Below, piece after piece: positions 33,718-42,433 of a DNA stretch of 64,000 nt. A model generated the notes under the pieces. That model saw nothing but the letters and a program-made list of their open reading frames with translations, had not been told where the DNA came from and made no database searches. Source of the stretch: Streptomyces luomodiensis (GTDB lineage: Bacteria > Actinomycetota > Actinomycetes > Streptomycetales > Streptomycetaceae). The position numbers and the translations under genes are program-made. The DNA is taken from the NCBI RefSeq assembly GCF_031679605.1, contig NZ_CP117522.1:620001-684000 (forward strand). Reading direction: 5' to 3'. How positions within the stretch are numbered: position 1 is the first letter of the stretch; each line of letters opens with the position of its first letter.

Positions 33718-33731
33718 GGAAACCGATTTCC
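33718..33731. promoter_or_regulatory. LacI-like operator candidate GGAAACCGATTTCC
   Basis: Inverted repeat GGAAA-CCGA-TTTCC, 57 bp before the GH127 start. It resembles the AAACCGNTTT-type sites of LacI/GalR regulators and the AACCGGTT at the lacI-type gene (38420). Confidence 0.45.
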
Positions 33732-33788
33732 ACTCCTGATGACCGGGTGACAGGCACGCCCGGCGGCGCGCGGCGAAGGGGTAGGCGG

Positions 33789-35747
33789 ATGTCCGCAGGT
33801 CCGATCCGGCTCTCACCAGGAGCGCACACCGCCCTCCGCCCGGCCACCGCGGCGCGGATCACCGGGGGTTTCTGGGCCGCCAGACGGCGCGTCAACGCCG
33901 AGGTGAGCCTCCCGCAGGGGCCGGACCGGCTGGAGCGGGCGGGCAACCTGGCCAATCTGCGGGCCGCCGCGGGAGCGGCGCCGGCCCAGTCCGGTTTCCG
34001 GGGCGACTTCCCGTTCCAGGACTCCGATGTGCACAAGTGGCTGGAGGCGGCGTCCTGGCAGCTGGCGGACGGTGGCGGGGGGCCCGCCGAGGAGGAGTTG
34101 TCCCGGCAGGTGGAACGACTGGCCGGGATGGTCGCGGCCGCCCAGGCCGAGGACGGCTATCTCCAGACGTACTACCAGTTGGGACCGGATGCCCGGCGGT
34201 GGGCGGAACCGCACTGGGGGCACGAGCTGTACTGCGCCGGGCATCTCCTCCAGGCCGCGGTCGCACACCGCCGGGCCACCGGCGGGGACGGACTGCTCGA
34301 TGTGGCGGTGCGGTGCGCCGATCTCATCGGCACCAGGTTCGGCCCCGGCAAGGACGAGACGGTGTGCGGCCATCCGGAGATCGAGACGGCGCTGGTCGAG
34401 CTGTACCGGGAAACCGGTGACCGGCGCCATCTCGATCTGGCGGCGTACTTCGTGGAGCGGCGCGGGCAGGGCAGTCTCGGCGACGGCCCGGCGGACGGCG
34501 CGGCCGGCCCCCGGCCCGGGGCGCCCTACTGGCAGGACCACGTCCGGGTGCGCGACGCGACGGCGGTCGCCGGGCACGCGGTGCGCCAGCTGTATCTCCT
34601 GGCCGGGGCCGCGGACGTGGCGGCGGAGACCGGTGACGCGGGACTGCGGGACGCCCTGGTGCGGCTGTGGGAGGACATGGCCGCGACGAAGACCTATCTG
34701 ACGGGCGGGGTGGGCTCCCGGCACGACCTGGAGTCCTTCGGGGACGCGTACGAGCTGCCGCCGGACCGGGCGTACGCGGAGACCTGCGCGGCCGTCGCCG
34801 CCATCCACTTCGGATGGCGGATGGCGCTGCTGACGGGGGACGCCCGCTACAGCGACCTGGTGGAGCGGACCCTGTTCAACGGCTTCGCCTCGGGCATGTC
34901 GCTGGACGGCGAGCGCTGGCTCTATGTCAATCCGCTTCAGGTACGCCAGGACGAGGAGGGCCGTAAGGCCACCGCCGGTGACCGAAGTCCCCACCGGACG
35001 CCGTGGTTCCGCTGTGCCTGCTGCCCGCCCAACGTGATGCGGCTGCTGGCCTCGCTGCCGCACTACATGGCCAGCGGTGACGCCGAGGGGCTCCAGCTGC
35101 ACCAGTACGCCTCCGGCTCGTACGAGGCGGGCGGCGGAGCGGTGCGGGTGGGGACCGGCTACCCCTGGGAGGGGCGCATCGCGGTGGTCGTGGACCAGGT
35201 CCCGAAGGACACCGACTGGACGCTGTCGCTGCGCATCCCGCACTGGGCTCGGACGTACGAGGTGACGGTCGGCGGGGAGCCGGTGGCCGAACAGGCGGAA
35301 CACGGCTGGCTGCGGCTGCGGCGGCGCTGGCGGCCCGGTGAGACCGTCGTCCTGAGCCTGCCGCTGGACGCCCGGCTCACCCGGCCCGATCCGCGGGTCG
35401 ACGCGGTGCGCGGCTGCGCCGCGATCGAGCGCGGCCCGCTGGTGTACTGCCTGGAACAGCCCGACCAGCCCGCCGGGCTGCGGCTGGACGAGATCGCCCT
35501 CGTCGCGGGCGCCGCGCTGCACCACGAGCACCGGCCGGAGCTGCTCGGCGGGGTGACCGTGATCACCACGCCGGCCCTGCGCCGTACCGCCTGGCGCGAC
35601 GGCTGGTGGCCGTACCGGAACGGCGGGGGCTCCGGCGGGGACACGGGCGGCACGCAGACCTCCGCGCCGGTCCGGGTGACCGCGATCCCGTACTACGCCT
35701 GGGCGAACCGCGAGCCCGGCGCGATGCGGGTGTGGATTCCGGTATAG
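33789..35747 (+). CDS. GH127 beta-L-arabinofuranosidase (cytoplasmic)
   Basis: 652 residues and no signal peptide. This is a clear GH127 enzyme: the Zn-bound catalytic cysteine motif reads CACCPPNVMRLLASLPHY, and the other zinc ligands are in YAETCAAVAAIHFG (Glu and Cys), as in HypBA1. FRGDFPFQDSDVHKWLEA near residue 65 is the family N-terminal signature. It removes beta-L-arabinofuranose from short imported arabino-oligosaccharides. ATG 33789 is chosen after GGGGTAGGCGG; the frame is open to 33648 across the promoter repeats. Its cytoplasmic location contrasts with the secreted DUF1680 paralogue at 24420, suggesting sequential outside-inside processing. Confidence 0.92.
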   Translation: MSAGPIRLSPGAHTALRPATAARITGGFWAARRRVNAEVSLPQGPDRLERAGNLANLRAAAGAAPAQSGFRGDFPFQDSDVHKWLEAASWQLADGGGGPAEEELSRQVERLAGMVAAAQAEDGYLQTYYQLGPDARRWAEPHWGHELYCAGHLLQAAVAHRRATGGDGLLDVAVRCADLIGTRFGPGKDETVCGHPEIETALVELYRETGDRRHLDLAAYFVERRGQGSLGDGPADGAAGPRPGAPYWQDHVRVRDATAVAGHAVRQLYLLAGAADVAAETGDAGLRDALVRLWEDMAATKTYLTGGVGSRHDLESFGDAYELPPDRAYAETCAAVAAIHFGWRMALLTGDARYSDLVERTLFNGFASGMSLDGERWLYVNPLQVRQDEEGRKATAGDRSPHRTPWFRCACCPPNVMRLLASLPHYMASGDAEGLQLHQYASGSYEAGGGAVRVGTGYPWEGRIAVVVDQVPKDTDWTLSLRIPHWARTYEVTVGGEPVAEQAEHGWLRLRRRWRPGETVVLSLPLDARLTRPDPRVDAVRGCAAIERGPLVYCLEQPDQPAGLRLDEIALVAGAALHHEHRPELLGGVTVITTPALRRTAWRDGWWPYRNGGGSGGDTGGTQTSAPVRVTAIPYYAWANREPGAMRVWIPV

Positions 35748-35825
35748 CCCGCGCGGCACCTCCGGTGGGAGGATGCGGCCGACTCATTGATCATGTGGTT
35801 CACGGTCGTTCGCCGACCCTGCCCC

Positions 35826-35830
35826 GGAGG
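35826..35830 (+). promoter_or_regulatory. Ribosome site that decides the ABC lipoprotein start
   Basis: GGAGG 4 bp before GTG 35835. This gives a normal 16-residue lipoprotein signal; the upstream ATG 35787 would add an unnatural extension. Confidence 0.7.
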
Positions 35831-35834
35831 TGCC

Positions 35835-36629
35835 GTGTTCGCTCGCTCCGCGTTGCCCGTCATAGCCGTCGCCGCCGTATCCGCCCTGCTGGCCGGGTGC
35901 ACGAGTACCAAGTCGTCGGGGTCCGGCGGTTCGGACATCAGCCTGGTGAAGCCCGGGAAGCTCACGACCTGTACCCATCTGCCCTATCCGCCCTTCCAGT
36001 CCACACAGGGCAAGAAGATCGTCGGTTTCGATGTGGACATCGTCGATCTCGTCGCCTCGGCGCTCGATGTGCGGCAGGAGATCGTGGACACGCCCTTCGA
36101 GGGCATCCAGTCCGGTGAGGACCTCAACACCAACCAGTGCGACGTGGCCGCCGCCGGGATGACCATCACCGAGGTGCGCGAGAAGAACCTGGACTTCTCC
36201 GCCCCGTATTTCGAGGCCACCCAGGCCCTGCTCACCGCCAAGGGCAAGCCCTACAAGACCCTCGCCGACCTCAAGGGCAAGAAGCTCGCGGTCCAGCAGG
36301 GGACCACCGGCGAGAGTTACGCCCAGAAGCACGCCAAGGGCGCCGAACTGGTCCAGTTCGAGGACCTCGCGCTGCTGCTGACCGCCGTCAAGACCGGACA
36401 GACCGACGCGGGCATCAACGACAACGGGGTGCTCTACGACTACGTCAAGGACAACCCCGACACCGCCGTGACGGCCGAGTTCGACACCGGCGAGCAGTAC
36501 GGCATCGCCGTGCGGACCGGCAATGACGCACTGCGCAAGAAGATCAACGCGGTGCTGGAGGACGCCCGTGCGGATGGCTCCTACGACCGCGTCTACAAGA
36601 AGTGGTTCGGCACCGCGCCCAAGAAATGA
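35835..36629 (+). CDS. Amino-acid ABC transporter substrate-binding lipoprotein
   Basis: 264 residues. Lipoprotein signal ARSALPVIAVAAVSALLAGC, with the lipobox LLAGC giving an acylated cysteine at the outer face of the membrane. The mature part is a periplasmic-binding-protein type 2 fold (SBP_bac_3): YPPFQ, GFDVDIVDLVA, CDVAAAGMTIT, VQQGTTGESY and GINDNGVLYDYV. These bind polar amino acids or their derivatives. It starts a three-gene operon with permease and ATPase. The exact ligand (Glu, Gln, Arg, cystine or other) is not predictable. Confidence 0.9.
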   Translation: MFARSALPVIAVAAVSALLAGCTSTKSSGSGGSDISLVKPGKLTTCTHLPYPPFQSTQGKKIVGFDVDIVDLVASALDVRQEIVDTPFEGIQSGEDLNTNQCDVAAAGMTITEVREKNLDFSAPYFEATQALLTAKGKPYKTLADLKGKKLAVQQGTTGESYAQKHAKGAELVQFEDLALLLTAVKTGQTDAGINDNGVLYDYVKDNPDTAVTAEFDTGEQYGIAVRTGNDALRKKINAVLEDARADGSYDRVYKKWFGTAPKK

Positions 36630-36689
36630 CGCCCCCGACGGCCGGCCCGGACGGCCAACGGAACGTCGGAACCGAGGAGTCCCGCACTT

Positions 36690-37475
36690 ATGGCAATGAC
36701 CCGCCGACAGCGGACGCGGGCGATACGGGCGGTGCAGTACGCCGTGCTCATCGCCCTGCTGCTCGCCATCGTCCTGGCCGCGGACTGGGGTGAGCTGCGG
36801 CGCGCGTTCTTCGACGCCGAGGTGGCCCGGTCGCTGTTCCCCGACATCATCACCACCGCCCTGGTCAACACCGTCGTCTACACCCTGCTCGGCTTCGGGT
36901 TCGGGCTCGTGCTCGGGGTGGTGCTGGCGCTGATGCGGCTCTCGCGGGTGCCGCCGTACCGCTGGCTGGCGGTCGCCTACATCGAGTTCTTCCGCGGGGT
37001 GCCCGCGCTGCTGGTGTTCATCGCGCTGGGCTTCGGGGTACCGCTCGCCTTCCAGGTGGCGCTGGACCGGTATGTCACGGTCATGCTGGCGCTGGGGCTC
37101 GTCGGCGCCGCCTATATCGCCGAGACGATGCGGGCCGGCATCCAGGCGGTGCCCAAGGGGCAGATGGAGGCGGCGCGTTCGCTGGGCATGTCCCACAGCC
37201 GGGCGATGGCCTCGATCATCATCCCGCAGGCGTTCCGGATCGTCCTGCCGCCGCTGACCAATGAACTGGTGCTGCTGACCAAGGACTCGTCCCTGGTCTA
37301 TCTGCTGGGGCTCTCCCTGGACCAGTACGAACTGGCCAAGTTCGGCCGGGACGCGCTGAATCAGCATCGCAGCCTCACCCCGATCCTGGTCGCCGGGGTG
37401 TGCTACCTGATCATCACCGTTCCGCTCGGCCATCTGGTGCGCCGGCTCGAGGCCCGTGCGGCGAAGGCGAGGTGA
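36690..37475 (+). CDS. Amino-acid ABC transporter permease
   Basis: 261 residues with about five membrane helices and the HisM/GlnP EAA loop in [24 protein letters not shown], which docks the ATPase. The N-terminal TMD signature [22 protein letters not shown] is typical of polar amino acid importers. Only one permease gene is present, so it probably works as a homodimer. It ends in GGTGACC, where the TGA overlaps one of two possible ATPase starts. Confidence 0.9.
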   Translation: MAMTRRQRTRAIRAVQYAVLIALLLAIVLAADWGELRRAFFDAEVARSLFPDIITTALVNTVVYTLLGFGFGLVLGVVLALMRLSRVPPYRWLAVAYIEFFRGVPALLVFIALGFGVPLAFQVALDRYVTVMLALGLVGAAYIAETMRAGIQAVPKGQMEAARSLGMSHSRAMASIIIPQAFRIVLPPLTNELVLLTKDSSLVYLLGLSLDQYELAKFGRDALNQHRSLTPILVAGVCYLIITVPLGHLVRRLEARAAKAR

Positions 37476-37480
37476 CCGGA

Positions 37481-38317
37481 GTGAAGAGGACGACGGAGGT
37501 ACCCGAGACCGGCGAGGCGGACGGCATCGCCATCCGGGTGGAGGGGCTGCACAAGTCCTTCGGCGCGCTGGAGGTGCTCAAGGGCATCGATCTCACCGTC
37601 CGGCGGGGCGAGGTGGTCTGTGTCATCGGCCCGTCCGGGTCCGGCAAGTCGACGCTGCTGCGCTGTGTCAACCTGCTGGAGGAGCCGACCTCGGGTTCGG
37701 TCACCGTGGCGGGGACCGAGGTCACCGACCCGGATGTGGACATCGACCGGGTGCGGCGGCGGATCGGCATGGTGTTCCAGGCGTTCAATCTCTTTCCCCA
37801 TCTGACCGCCCTGGAGAACCTCACGATCGCCCAGCGACGGGTGTTGCGCCGCGACAAGGCGGAGGCGGTGCGCATCGGGCGGGAGACACTGCGCCGGGTC
37901 GGCCTGGGCGACAAGGAGTCGGCCTATCCGGCGCAGCTGTCGGGCGGCCAGCAGCAGCGGGTGGCCATCGCCCGCGCGCTGTCGATGGGCCCGGAGCTGA
38001 TGCTCTTCGACGAGCCGACCTCGGCGCTCGATCCGGAACTGGTCGGGGATGTGCTCGCGGTGATGCGCGCCCTGGCCGACGAGGGGATGACGATGCTGGT
38101 CGTCACCCATGAGATGAGCTTCGCCAGGGAGGTCGCCGACCGGGTCGTCTTCATGGACGACGGGGTGATCGTGGAGGAGGGCGGTCCGGAGCGGGTCATC
38201 GCCGACCCGGTCCACCCCCGCACCCGGGCCTTTCTCACCCGGGTGCTCAACCCGGCCGCGGCACGGGTGGAGGAGGCGCCGGACACCGGCCCGCACGGAG
38301 CGCGGATCGACACGTGA
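37481..38317 (+). CDS. Amino-acid ABC transporter ATP-binding protein
   Basis: 278 residues. Full ABC ATPase: Walker [11 protein letters not shown]-loop FQAFNLFPH, signature LSGGQQQR, Walker [15 protein letters not shown] and H-loop VVTHE. It is closest to GlnQ/HisP-type subunits. GTG 37481 is preferred because GAGGTGA stands 5 bp upstream, an excellent ribosome site; GTG 37472, which overlaps the permease stop by 4 bp, is an alternative. It energises import by the preceding lipoprotein and permease. Confidence 0.93.
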   Translation: MKRTTEVPETGEADGIAIRVEGLHKSFGALEVLKGIDLTVRRGEVVCVIGPSGSGKSTLLRCVNLLEEPTSGSVTVAGTEVTDPDVDIDRVRRRIGMVFQAFNLFPHLTALENLTIAQRRVLRRDKAEAVRIGRETLRRVGLGDKESAYPAQLSGGQQQRVAIARALSMGPELMLFDEPTSALDPELVGDVLAVMRALADEGMTMLVVTHEMSFAREVADRVVFMDDGVIVEEGGPERVIADPVHPRTRAFLTRVLNPAAARVEEAPDTGPHGARIDT

Positions 38318-38391
38318 GCATCGCCGCGACTCGCCCAGCCGACGACGGCGGGCAGGCCCGCGCATCCCGCCTCGATCCCTGGGTCTTCCCG

Positions 38392-38427
38392 GTGACATGA
38401 GGCGGCCTTAGGGTATAGAAACCGGTT
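38392..38427 (+). promoter_or_regulatory. Promoter and operator of the lacI-type gene
   Basis: -35 GTGACA (38392-38397), 16-bp spacer, -10 TATAGA (38414-38419), directly followed by the palindrome AACCGGTT (38420-38427) where transcription should start. The palindrome matches the CG-centred operators of LacI/GalR proteins, so autorepression is likely. Confidence 0.6.
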
Positions 38428-38475
38428 GCTGCCCGGTCTGGATTCCGCGTGGGCGACGAGAGAAGGGGAGTCTCG

Positions 38476-39519
38476 ATGGCTCGTTCCTCGGGATCGACGG
38501 GGCCCACCCTGGCGGTCGTCGCCCGTGAGGCGGGTGTGTCGGTGCCGACCGCTTCGAAGGTGGTCAACGGCCGGGAGGACGTGGCCCCCGACACCCGGCG
38601 CCGGGTCACCGAGGTCCTGGACCGCCTGGGGTACATCCGCAGGCCGCGCTGCGAGGCGCCCAAGCCGACCGCGATGGTCGACCTGGTGGTGCACTCACTC
38701 GACAGCGCCTGGTCGGGGGCGGTGCTGCACGGCGCCGCGGAGGCCGCGCACGAGGCGGGGCTGGAGGTGGTGGTCTCCGCCGCGGCCACCCGCACCCGCG
38801 GCGGCCGGCTCGACCCCGGCCGGCTGGACAAGCTGTACGCGCGGGGCAGTTCGGGGGTGCTGTTCCATCTCACGTCGCTCGCGCCCGCCCAGTACCTCTG
38901 GCTCGACGAGCGGCGGATCCCGTTCGTGCTGATCGACCCCGCGGACGACCCGCCGCCCGGGGTGCCGTCCGTGGCGGCCGCCAACTGGCAGGGCGGGATG
39001 GCCGCCACCGAGCACCTCATCGAGCTGGGACACCGCCGGATCGCGGTGATCGGCGGCCACGGGCGGACGGTGCGCGACGGTGGCCGGGTCGCCGGATACC
39101 GTTCGGCGATGGCGGCGGCCGGGTTGCCGGTGCCGTCCGCGTATGTGCGCTACTGCGACATCAGCGAGGCGGCGGCGCGCCACCGGATGGGTGAGCTGCT
39201 GGATCTGGCCGAGCCGCCCACGGCCGTCTTCGTCTGCTCCGACCAGATGGCGCTGGGTGTGTACCAGGCGGTCAGGGAGTGGGGTCTGAGGGTGCCGCGG
39301 GACATCAGTGTCGTGGGCTTCGACGATCTGCCGCAGGCCCGCTGGATCACGCCCGCGCTCACGACGGTCCGGCAGCCGCTGGCGGAGATGGCGGCCGCGG
39401 CGCTGCGCACGCTGGTGCGGCTGATGACCGGCGAGGTGCCGGAGGCCACCCGCACCGAGCTGTCCACCCGGCTCATGGTCCGGTCCAGTACCGCGCCCCC
39501 ACTCCGGGCTCCGTCATGA
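38476..39519 (+). CDS. LacI/GalR-family transcriptional regulator
   Basis: 347 residues. N-terminal helix-turn-helix TLAVVAREAGVSVPTASKVVNGRE followed by hinge, then a periplasmic-binding-protein-like effector domain (HLIELGHRRIAVIGG, CSDQMALGVYQAV, VGFDDLPQARWITPALTTVRQP). ATG 38476 follows AAGGGGAG with good spacing. The neighbours (CE7 esterase, endo-arabinanase, GH43s, GH127) make it the likely sugar-responsive repressor of this block. Candidate operators are AACCGGTT at its own promoter and related sites at 32333 and 33718. Confidence 0.9.
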   Translation: MARSSGSTGPTLAVVAREAGVSVPTASKVVNGREDVAPDTRRRVTEVLDRLGYIRRPRCEAPKPTAMVDLVVHSLDSAWSGAVLHGAAEAAHEAGLEVVVSAAATRTRGGRLDPGRLDKLYARGSSGVLFHLTSLAPAQYLWLDERRIPFVLIDPADDPPPGVPSVAAANWQGGMAATEHLIELGHRRIAVIGGHGRTVRDGGRVAGYRSAMAAAGLPVPSAYVRYCDISEAAARHRMGELLDLAEPPTAVFVCSDQMALGVYQAVREWGLRVPRDISVVGFDDLPQARWITPALTTVRQPLAEMAAAALRTLVRLMTGEVPEATRTELSTRLMVRSSTAPPLRAPS

Positions 39520-39672
39520 CCGAGGACTCGAACACTGCACGGAGATCCGAACGCACCGGCGCCCTCGGCGCACCGCCCACCCCCGTCTCCCGTCCCCGTC
39601 CCCGAACCGTGTCTCCGCCCCGTCCTGGCCCCCGCTCATCGCCGCACCGATCGCTACGGAGGTCCACCCACC

Positions 39673-40641
39673 GTGTTCATCGACCTGCCCCTGGAGCAGC
39701 TGCGCAGCTATCAGCCCCCGCTGCCCGAGCCGGACGGCTTCGACACCTTCTGGAAGCGGACCCTCGCCGAGGCCCGCGCCGCGGAGCTGGACGCGGTGTT
39801 CACCGGGACCGACGCCGGGCTGACCCGTCTGCACACCTATGACGTGGAGTTCTCCGGCTTCGGCGGGCACCGGATACGCGGCTGGCTGCTGGCCCCTCGG
39901 GACGTGCCGGGCCCGCTGCCGTGCGTGGTGCAGTACCTCGGCTACAGCGGCGGCCGGGGGCTGCCGCACAACTGGCTGCTGTGGCCGTCGGTCGGCTATG
40001 CGGTCTTCGTGATGGACAGCCGGGGCCAGGGGTGGGTCCAGCACTCCCCCGGCGACACCCCCGATCCGGTCGGCGGCACCGGGCCCGAGACGCCGGGCAA
40101 GATGACCCAGGGTGTCCTGTCCCCGGACGACTACTACTACCGCCGGCTCTACACGGACGCGGTGCGGGCGGTGGAGGCCGCCCGGGTCCATCCGCTGGTG
40201 GACAGCGAGCGGATCGTGGTCAGCGGGGGCAGTCAGGGCGGTGCGCTGGCCCTGGCGGCGGCCGGGCTGGTGCCGGATCTGGCGGCGGCGCTGGTGGATG
40301 TGCCGTTCATGACGCACATCCGGCGCGCGGTCGAGATCACCGACGCCGATCCCTATGGCGAACTGGCCCGGTTCTGCGCCGGCCGGCGTGATCTGACCGA
40401 GCGGGTGTTCGCCACGCTCGACCACTTCGACGGCCTCAACTTCGCGGCCCGCGCGAACGCGCCGGCGCTGTTCTCGACCGCCCTGCGCGATGAGATCACC
40501 CCGACCTCCTGCGGCTTCGCCGCCTATCACCACTACGCCGGTGAGAAGGACATCAGGGTGTGGCCCTTCAACGGCCACGAGGGCGGGTCCACACATCAGC
40601 AGGCCGAACAGATCGCCTTCCTGCGGGCGCTGCTGGGCTGA
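39673..40641 (+). CDS. CE7 acetyl esterase (acetylxylan esterase / cephalosporin-C deacetylase)
   Basis: 322 residues, cytoplasmic (no signal). The CE7 markers are all present: RGQ in MDSRGQGW, the serine nucleophile in VSGGSQGGALAL, Asp in TALRDEITP and His in FNGHEGGS. CE7 enzymes deacetylate short xylo- or arabino-oligosaccharides after uptake. GTG 39673 has GGAGG 8 bp upstream. It lies between the LacI gene and the endo-arabinanase, so it is probably part of the same regulon. Confidence 0.9.
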   Translation: MFIDLPLEQLRSYQPPLPEPDGFDTFWKRTLAEARAAELDAVFTGTDAGLTRLHTYDVEFSGFGGHRIRGWLLAPRDVPGPLPCVVQYLGYSGGRGLPHNWLLWPSVGYAVFVMDSRGQGWVQHSPGDTPDPVGGTGPETPGKMTQGVLSPDDYYYRRLYTDAVRAVEAARVHPLVDSERIVVSGGSQGGALALAAAGLVPDLAAALVDVPFMTHIRRAVEITDADPYGELARFCAGRRDLTERVFATLDHFDGLNFAARANAPALFSTALRDEITPTSCGFAAYHHYAGEKDIRVWPFNGHEGGSTHQQAEQIAFLRALLG

Positions 40642-40649
40642 GCGAGCGC

Positions 40650-40678
40650 GGCGGGCGGCGTTTCGATCGCCACCCGCC
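40650..40678 (+). terminator. Hairpin after the esterase gene
   Basis: Stem GGCGGG-C-GGCG / CGCC-A-CCCGCC with one mismatch and a 7-nt loop, 8 bp after the CE7 stop. It suggests that the endo-arabinanase has its own promoter. Confidence 0.55.
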
Positions 40679-40802
40679 GGTCCGGACGCCCGGGTCAGGC
40701 CGGTGTCTCCGTACCCCGTCCGGCGCCTGTCGGCGTCGGAGAACGCGCACGTCCCCAGGCACAGACGCGCACATCCCCAGGTACCGAAGAGGAGAACCGC
40801 TC

Positions 40803-41774
40803 ATGAAAGCGCACCGCCGCGCCAGATGGCTCATGCTGCCCGCCGCACTCCTGCTCGCCCTGCTCCCCACCAGCGCCTCCGCCTACCCCAACCCCGGCCT
40901 GGTCACGGGCGACATCGTCGTCCACGACCCGACGATGATCCGCGCCACCGACGGCACCTATCTGCTCTACTCCACCCACGGCGGTCTGGAGGCCCGCACC
41001 TCCACCGACCGGATCGCCTTCACCCGCTCGGGCAACGCCTTCACCACCGCGCCCTCCTGGTGGAAGACGTACTCCGCCGACAACGACCCCTGGGCGCCCG
41101 ACATCTCGTACCAGGGCGGCAAGTACCTGATGTACTACGCCGTCTCGTCGTTCGGCTCCAGCAACTCCGCCATCGGTGTCGCCGGCTCCGCCAGCGGCAA
41201 GGCCGGCACCTGGACCGACTACGGCATCGTCCACGCCACCACCAGCAGCAGCGACTACAACGCCATCGACCCCAACCTCTTCGTCGACAGCGACGGCAAG
41301 TGGTGGCTGTCGTTCGGCTCGTGGTGGTCGGGGCTGAAGATGATCCGCCTGGACCCGTCCACCGGTAAGCAGTACGCGGGCGACAAGACCGTCTACAGCA
41401 TCGCCTCCCGGCCCACCGGCACCAAGGCGGTCGAGGGCCCCGCGGTCGTCAAGCGCAACGGCTACTACTACCTGTTCGCGTCGTACGACACCTGCTGCGC
41501 GGGCACCGCCTCCACGTACAAGATCAAGGTCGGCCGCGCCACCAGCCCCACCGGGCCGTACTACGACAAGAACGGGGTGAACATGCTGAACAACGGCGGT
41601 TCCCCGGTGCTGGAGTCCCACGGCCGCTACATCGGTCCCGGCGGCCAGTCCGTGATGAGCGACAGCGACGGCGATCTGCTCGTCTACCACTACTACGACG
41701 GCCAGGACAACGGCACCCCCAAGCTGGGCGTCAACCTGCTGAGCTGGTCCGGCGGCTGGCCGACCGCCTACTGA
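40803..41774 (+). CDS. Secreted arabinan endo-1,5-alpha-L-arabinosidase (GH43)
   Basis: 323 residues. Signal peptide MKAHRRARWLMLPAALLLA... ends at PTSASAY. The GH43 propeller carries the catalytic base Asp in VVHDPTMI, Asp in NAIDPNLF and the acid Glu in KAVEGPAVV. WAPDISYQGGKYLMYYAVS and SHGRYIGPGGQSV are hallmarks of endo-arabinanases. It cuts the alpha-1,5-arabinan backbone outside the cell, feeding the arabinofuranosidases. GAGGAG lies about 10 bp before ATG 40803; the upstream open frame to 40560 is antisense/overlap noise. Confidence 0.91.
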   Translation: MKAHRRARWLMLPAALLLALLPTSASAYPNPGLVTGDIVVHDPTMIRATDGTYLLYSTHGGLEARTSTDRIAFTRSGNAFTTAPSWWKTYSADNDPWAPDISYQGGKYLMYYAVSSFGSSNSAIGVAGSASGKAGTWTDYGIVHATTSSSDYNAIDPNLFVDSDGKWWLSFGSWWSGLKMIRLDPSTGKQYAGDKTVYSIASRPTGTKAVEGPAVVKRNGYYYLFASYDTCCAGTASTYKIKVGRATSPTGPYYDKNGVNMLNNGGSPVLESHGRYIGPGGQSVMSDSDGDLLVYHYYDGQDNGTPKLGVNLLSWSGGWPTAY

Positions 41775-41806
41775 ACCGTCTTCGCCGTCGTCCGCGCGCG
41801 CCCCAC

Positions 41807-41837
41807 GGCTCCCTCCCCGCGGCGCGGGGAGGGAGCC
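41807..41837. terminator. Bidirectional terminator between endo-arabinanase and the aromatic locus
   Basis: Perfect stem GGCTCCCTCCCCGC / GCGGGGAGGGAGCC (14 bp, 3-nt loop) between convergent genes. It cleanly separates the glycan block from the iac-like locus. Confidence 0.85.
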
Positions 41838-41847
41838 ACCGCCGATG

Positions 41848-42402
41848 TCATCGACTGGCTTCCGGTACCGGCGGCGTGGCGTCGAGACGGTGGAACGCGC
41901 GGTTGAAGTAGACCAGGCTCGGCCCGCCGGAGCGGGTGCGGATCTGCTCGATGTCGACGAAGAGCACGCTGTGGGAGCCCATGGGGACGGCGTGCGTGAC
42001 CGTGCCGATGGCGCTCACCAGGGCGTCCTTGAGCACCGGCAGATCGTGCGCGCGGTCCCAGACGTCCCAGGTGAAGCGTTCGGCCATCGGCACCCTGGTG
42101 GCCCCGGCGAAGTGCAGGGCCAGGTCCTGCTGGGCGCCGCCGAGCACATTGACGCAGACCCTTCCGTTGGCCCGGAACACATCGTGCATGGCGCTGCCGC
42201 GGTTGACGCAGACCAGCACGGTCGGCGGATCGTCGGTCACGGAGCAGACCGCGCTGACAGTGATGCCACAGCGTCCCATCGGGCCGTTCGTGGTCAAGAT
42301 GTTGACGGCCGCCGGGAGATGCGCCATCGCCTCCCGGAACTGGGCCTGGTCGGGGGTCACGGCGGGGCCCCTCCTCTCCTGCTTCGGTTCGGTTTCGCTC
42401 AT
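41848..42402 (-). CDS. iacG: Flavin reductase partner of the IacA-type monooxygenase
   Basis: 184 residues of the HpaC/NTAB flavin reductase family, which uses NAD(P)H to make free reduced flavin for a partner oxygenase. Features: FREAMAHLPAAVNILTTNG, the flavin-loop ITVSAVCSVTDDPPTVLVCVN, and the C-terminal HSVLFVDIEQIRTRSGG...LVYFNRAFH. ATG 42402 starts the recognisable protein (frame open to 42486). It is the last gene of the iacA-B-E-G operon, matching IacG, the reductase that supports IacA in IAA hydroxylation. The family is certain; the iac role is inferred from neighbours. Confidence 0.8.
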   Translation of the reverse strand: MSETEPKQERRGPAVTPDQAQFREAMAHLPAAVNILTTNGPMGRCGITVSAVCSVTDDPPTVLVCVNRGSAMHDVFRANGRVCVNVLGGAQQDLALHFAGATRVPMAERFTWDVWDRAHDLPVLKDALVSAIGTVTHAVPMGSHSVLFVDIEQIRTRSGGPSLVYFNRAFHRLDATPPVPEASR

Positions 42403-42433
42403 GTGGCCGTGTCGTTGTCGTCCGGAGGGGACG

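Noticed and set aside
36602..36793. Small plus-strand ORF between the ABC lipoprotein and permease genes
   Set aside because: It overlaps the ends of both real genes in another frame and has no distinct coding character.
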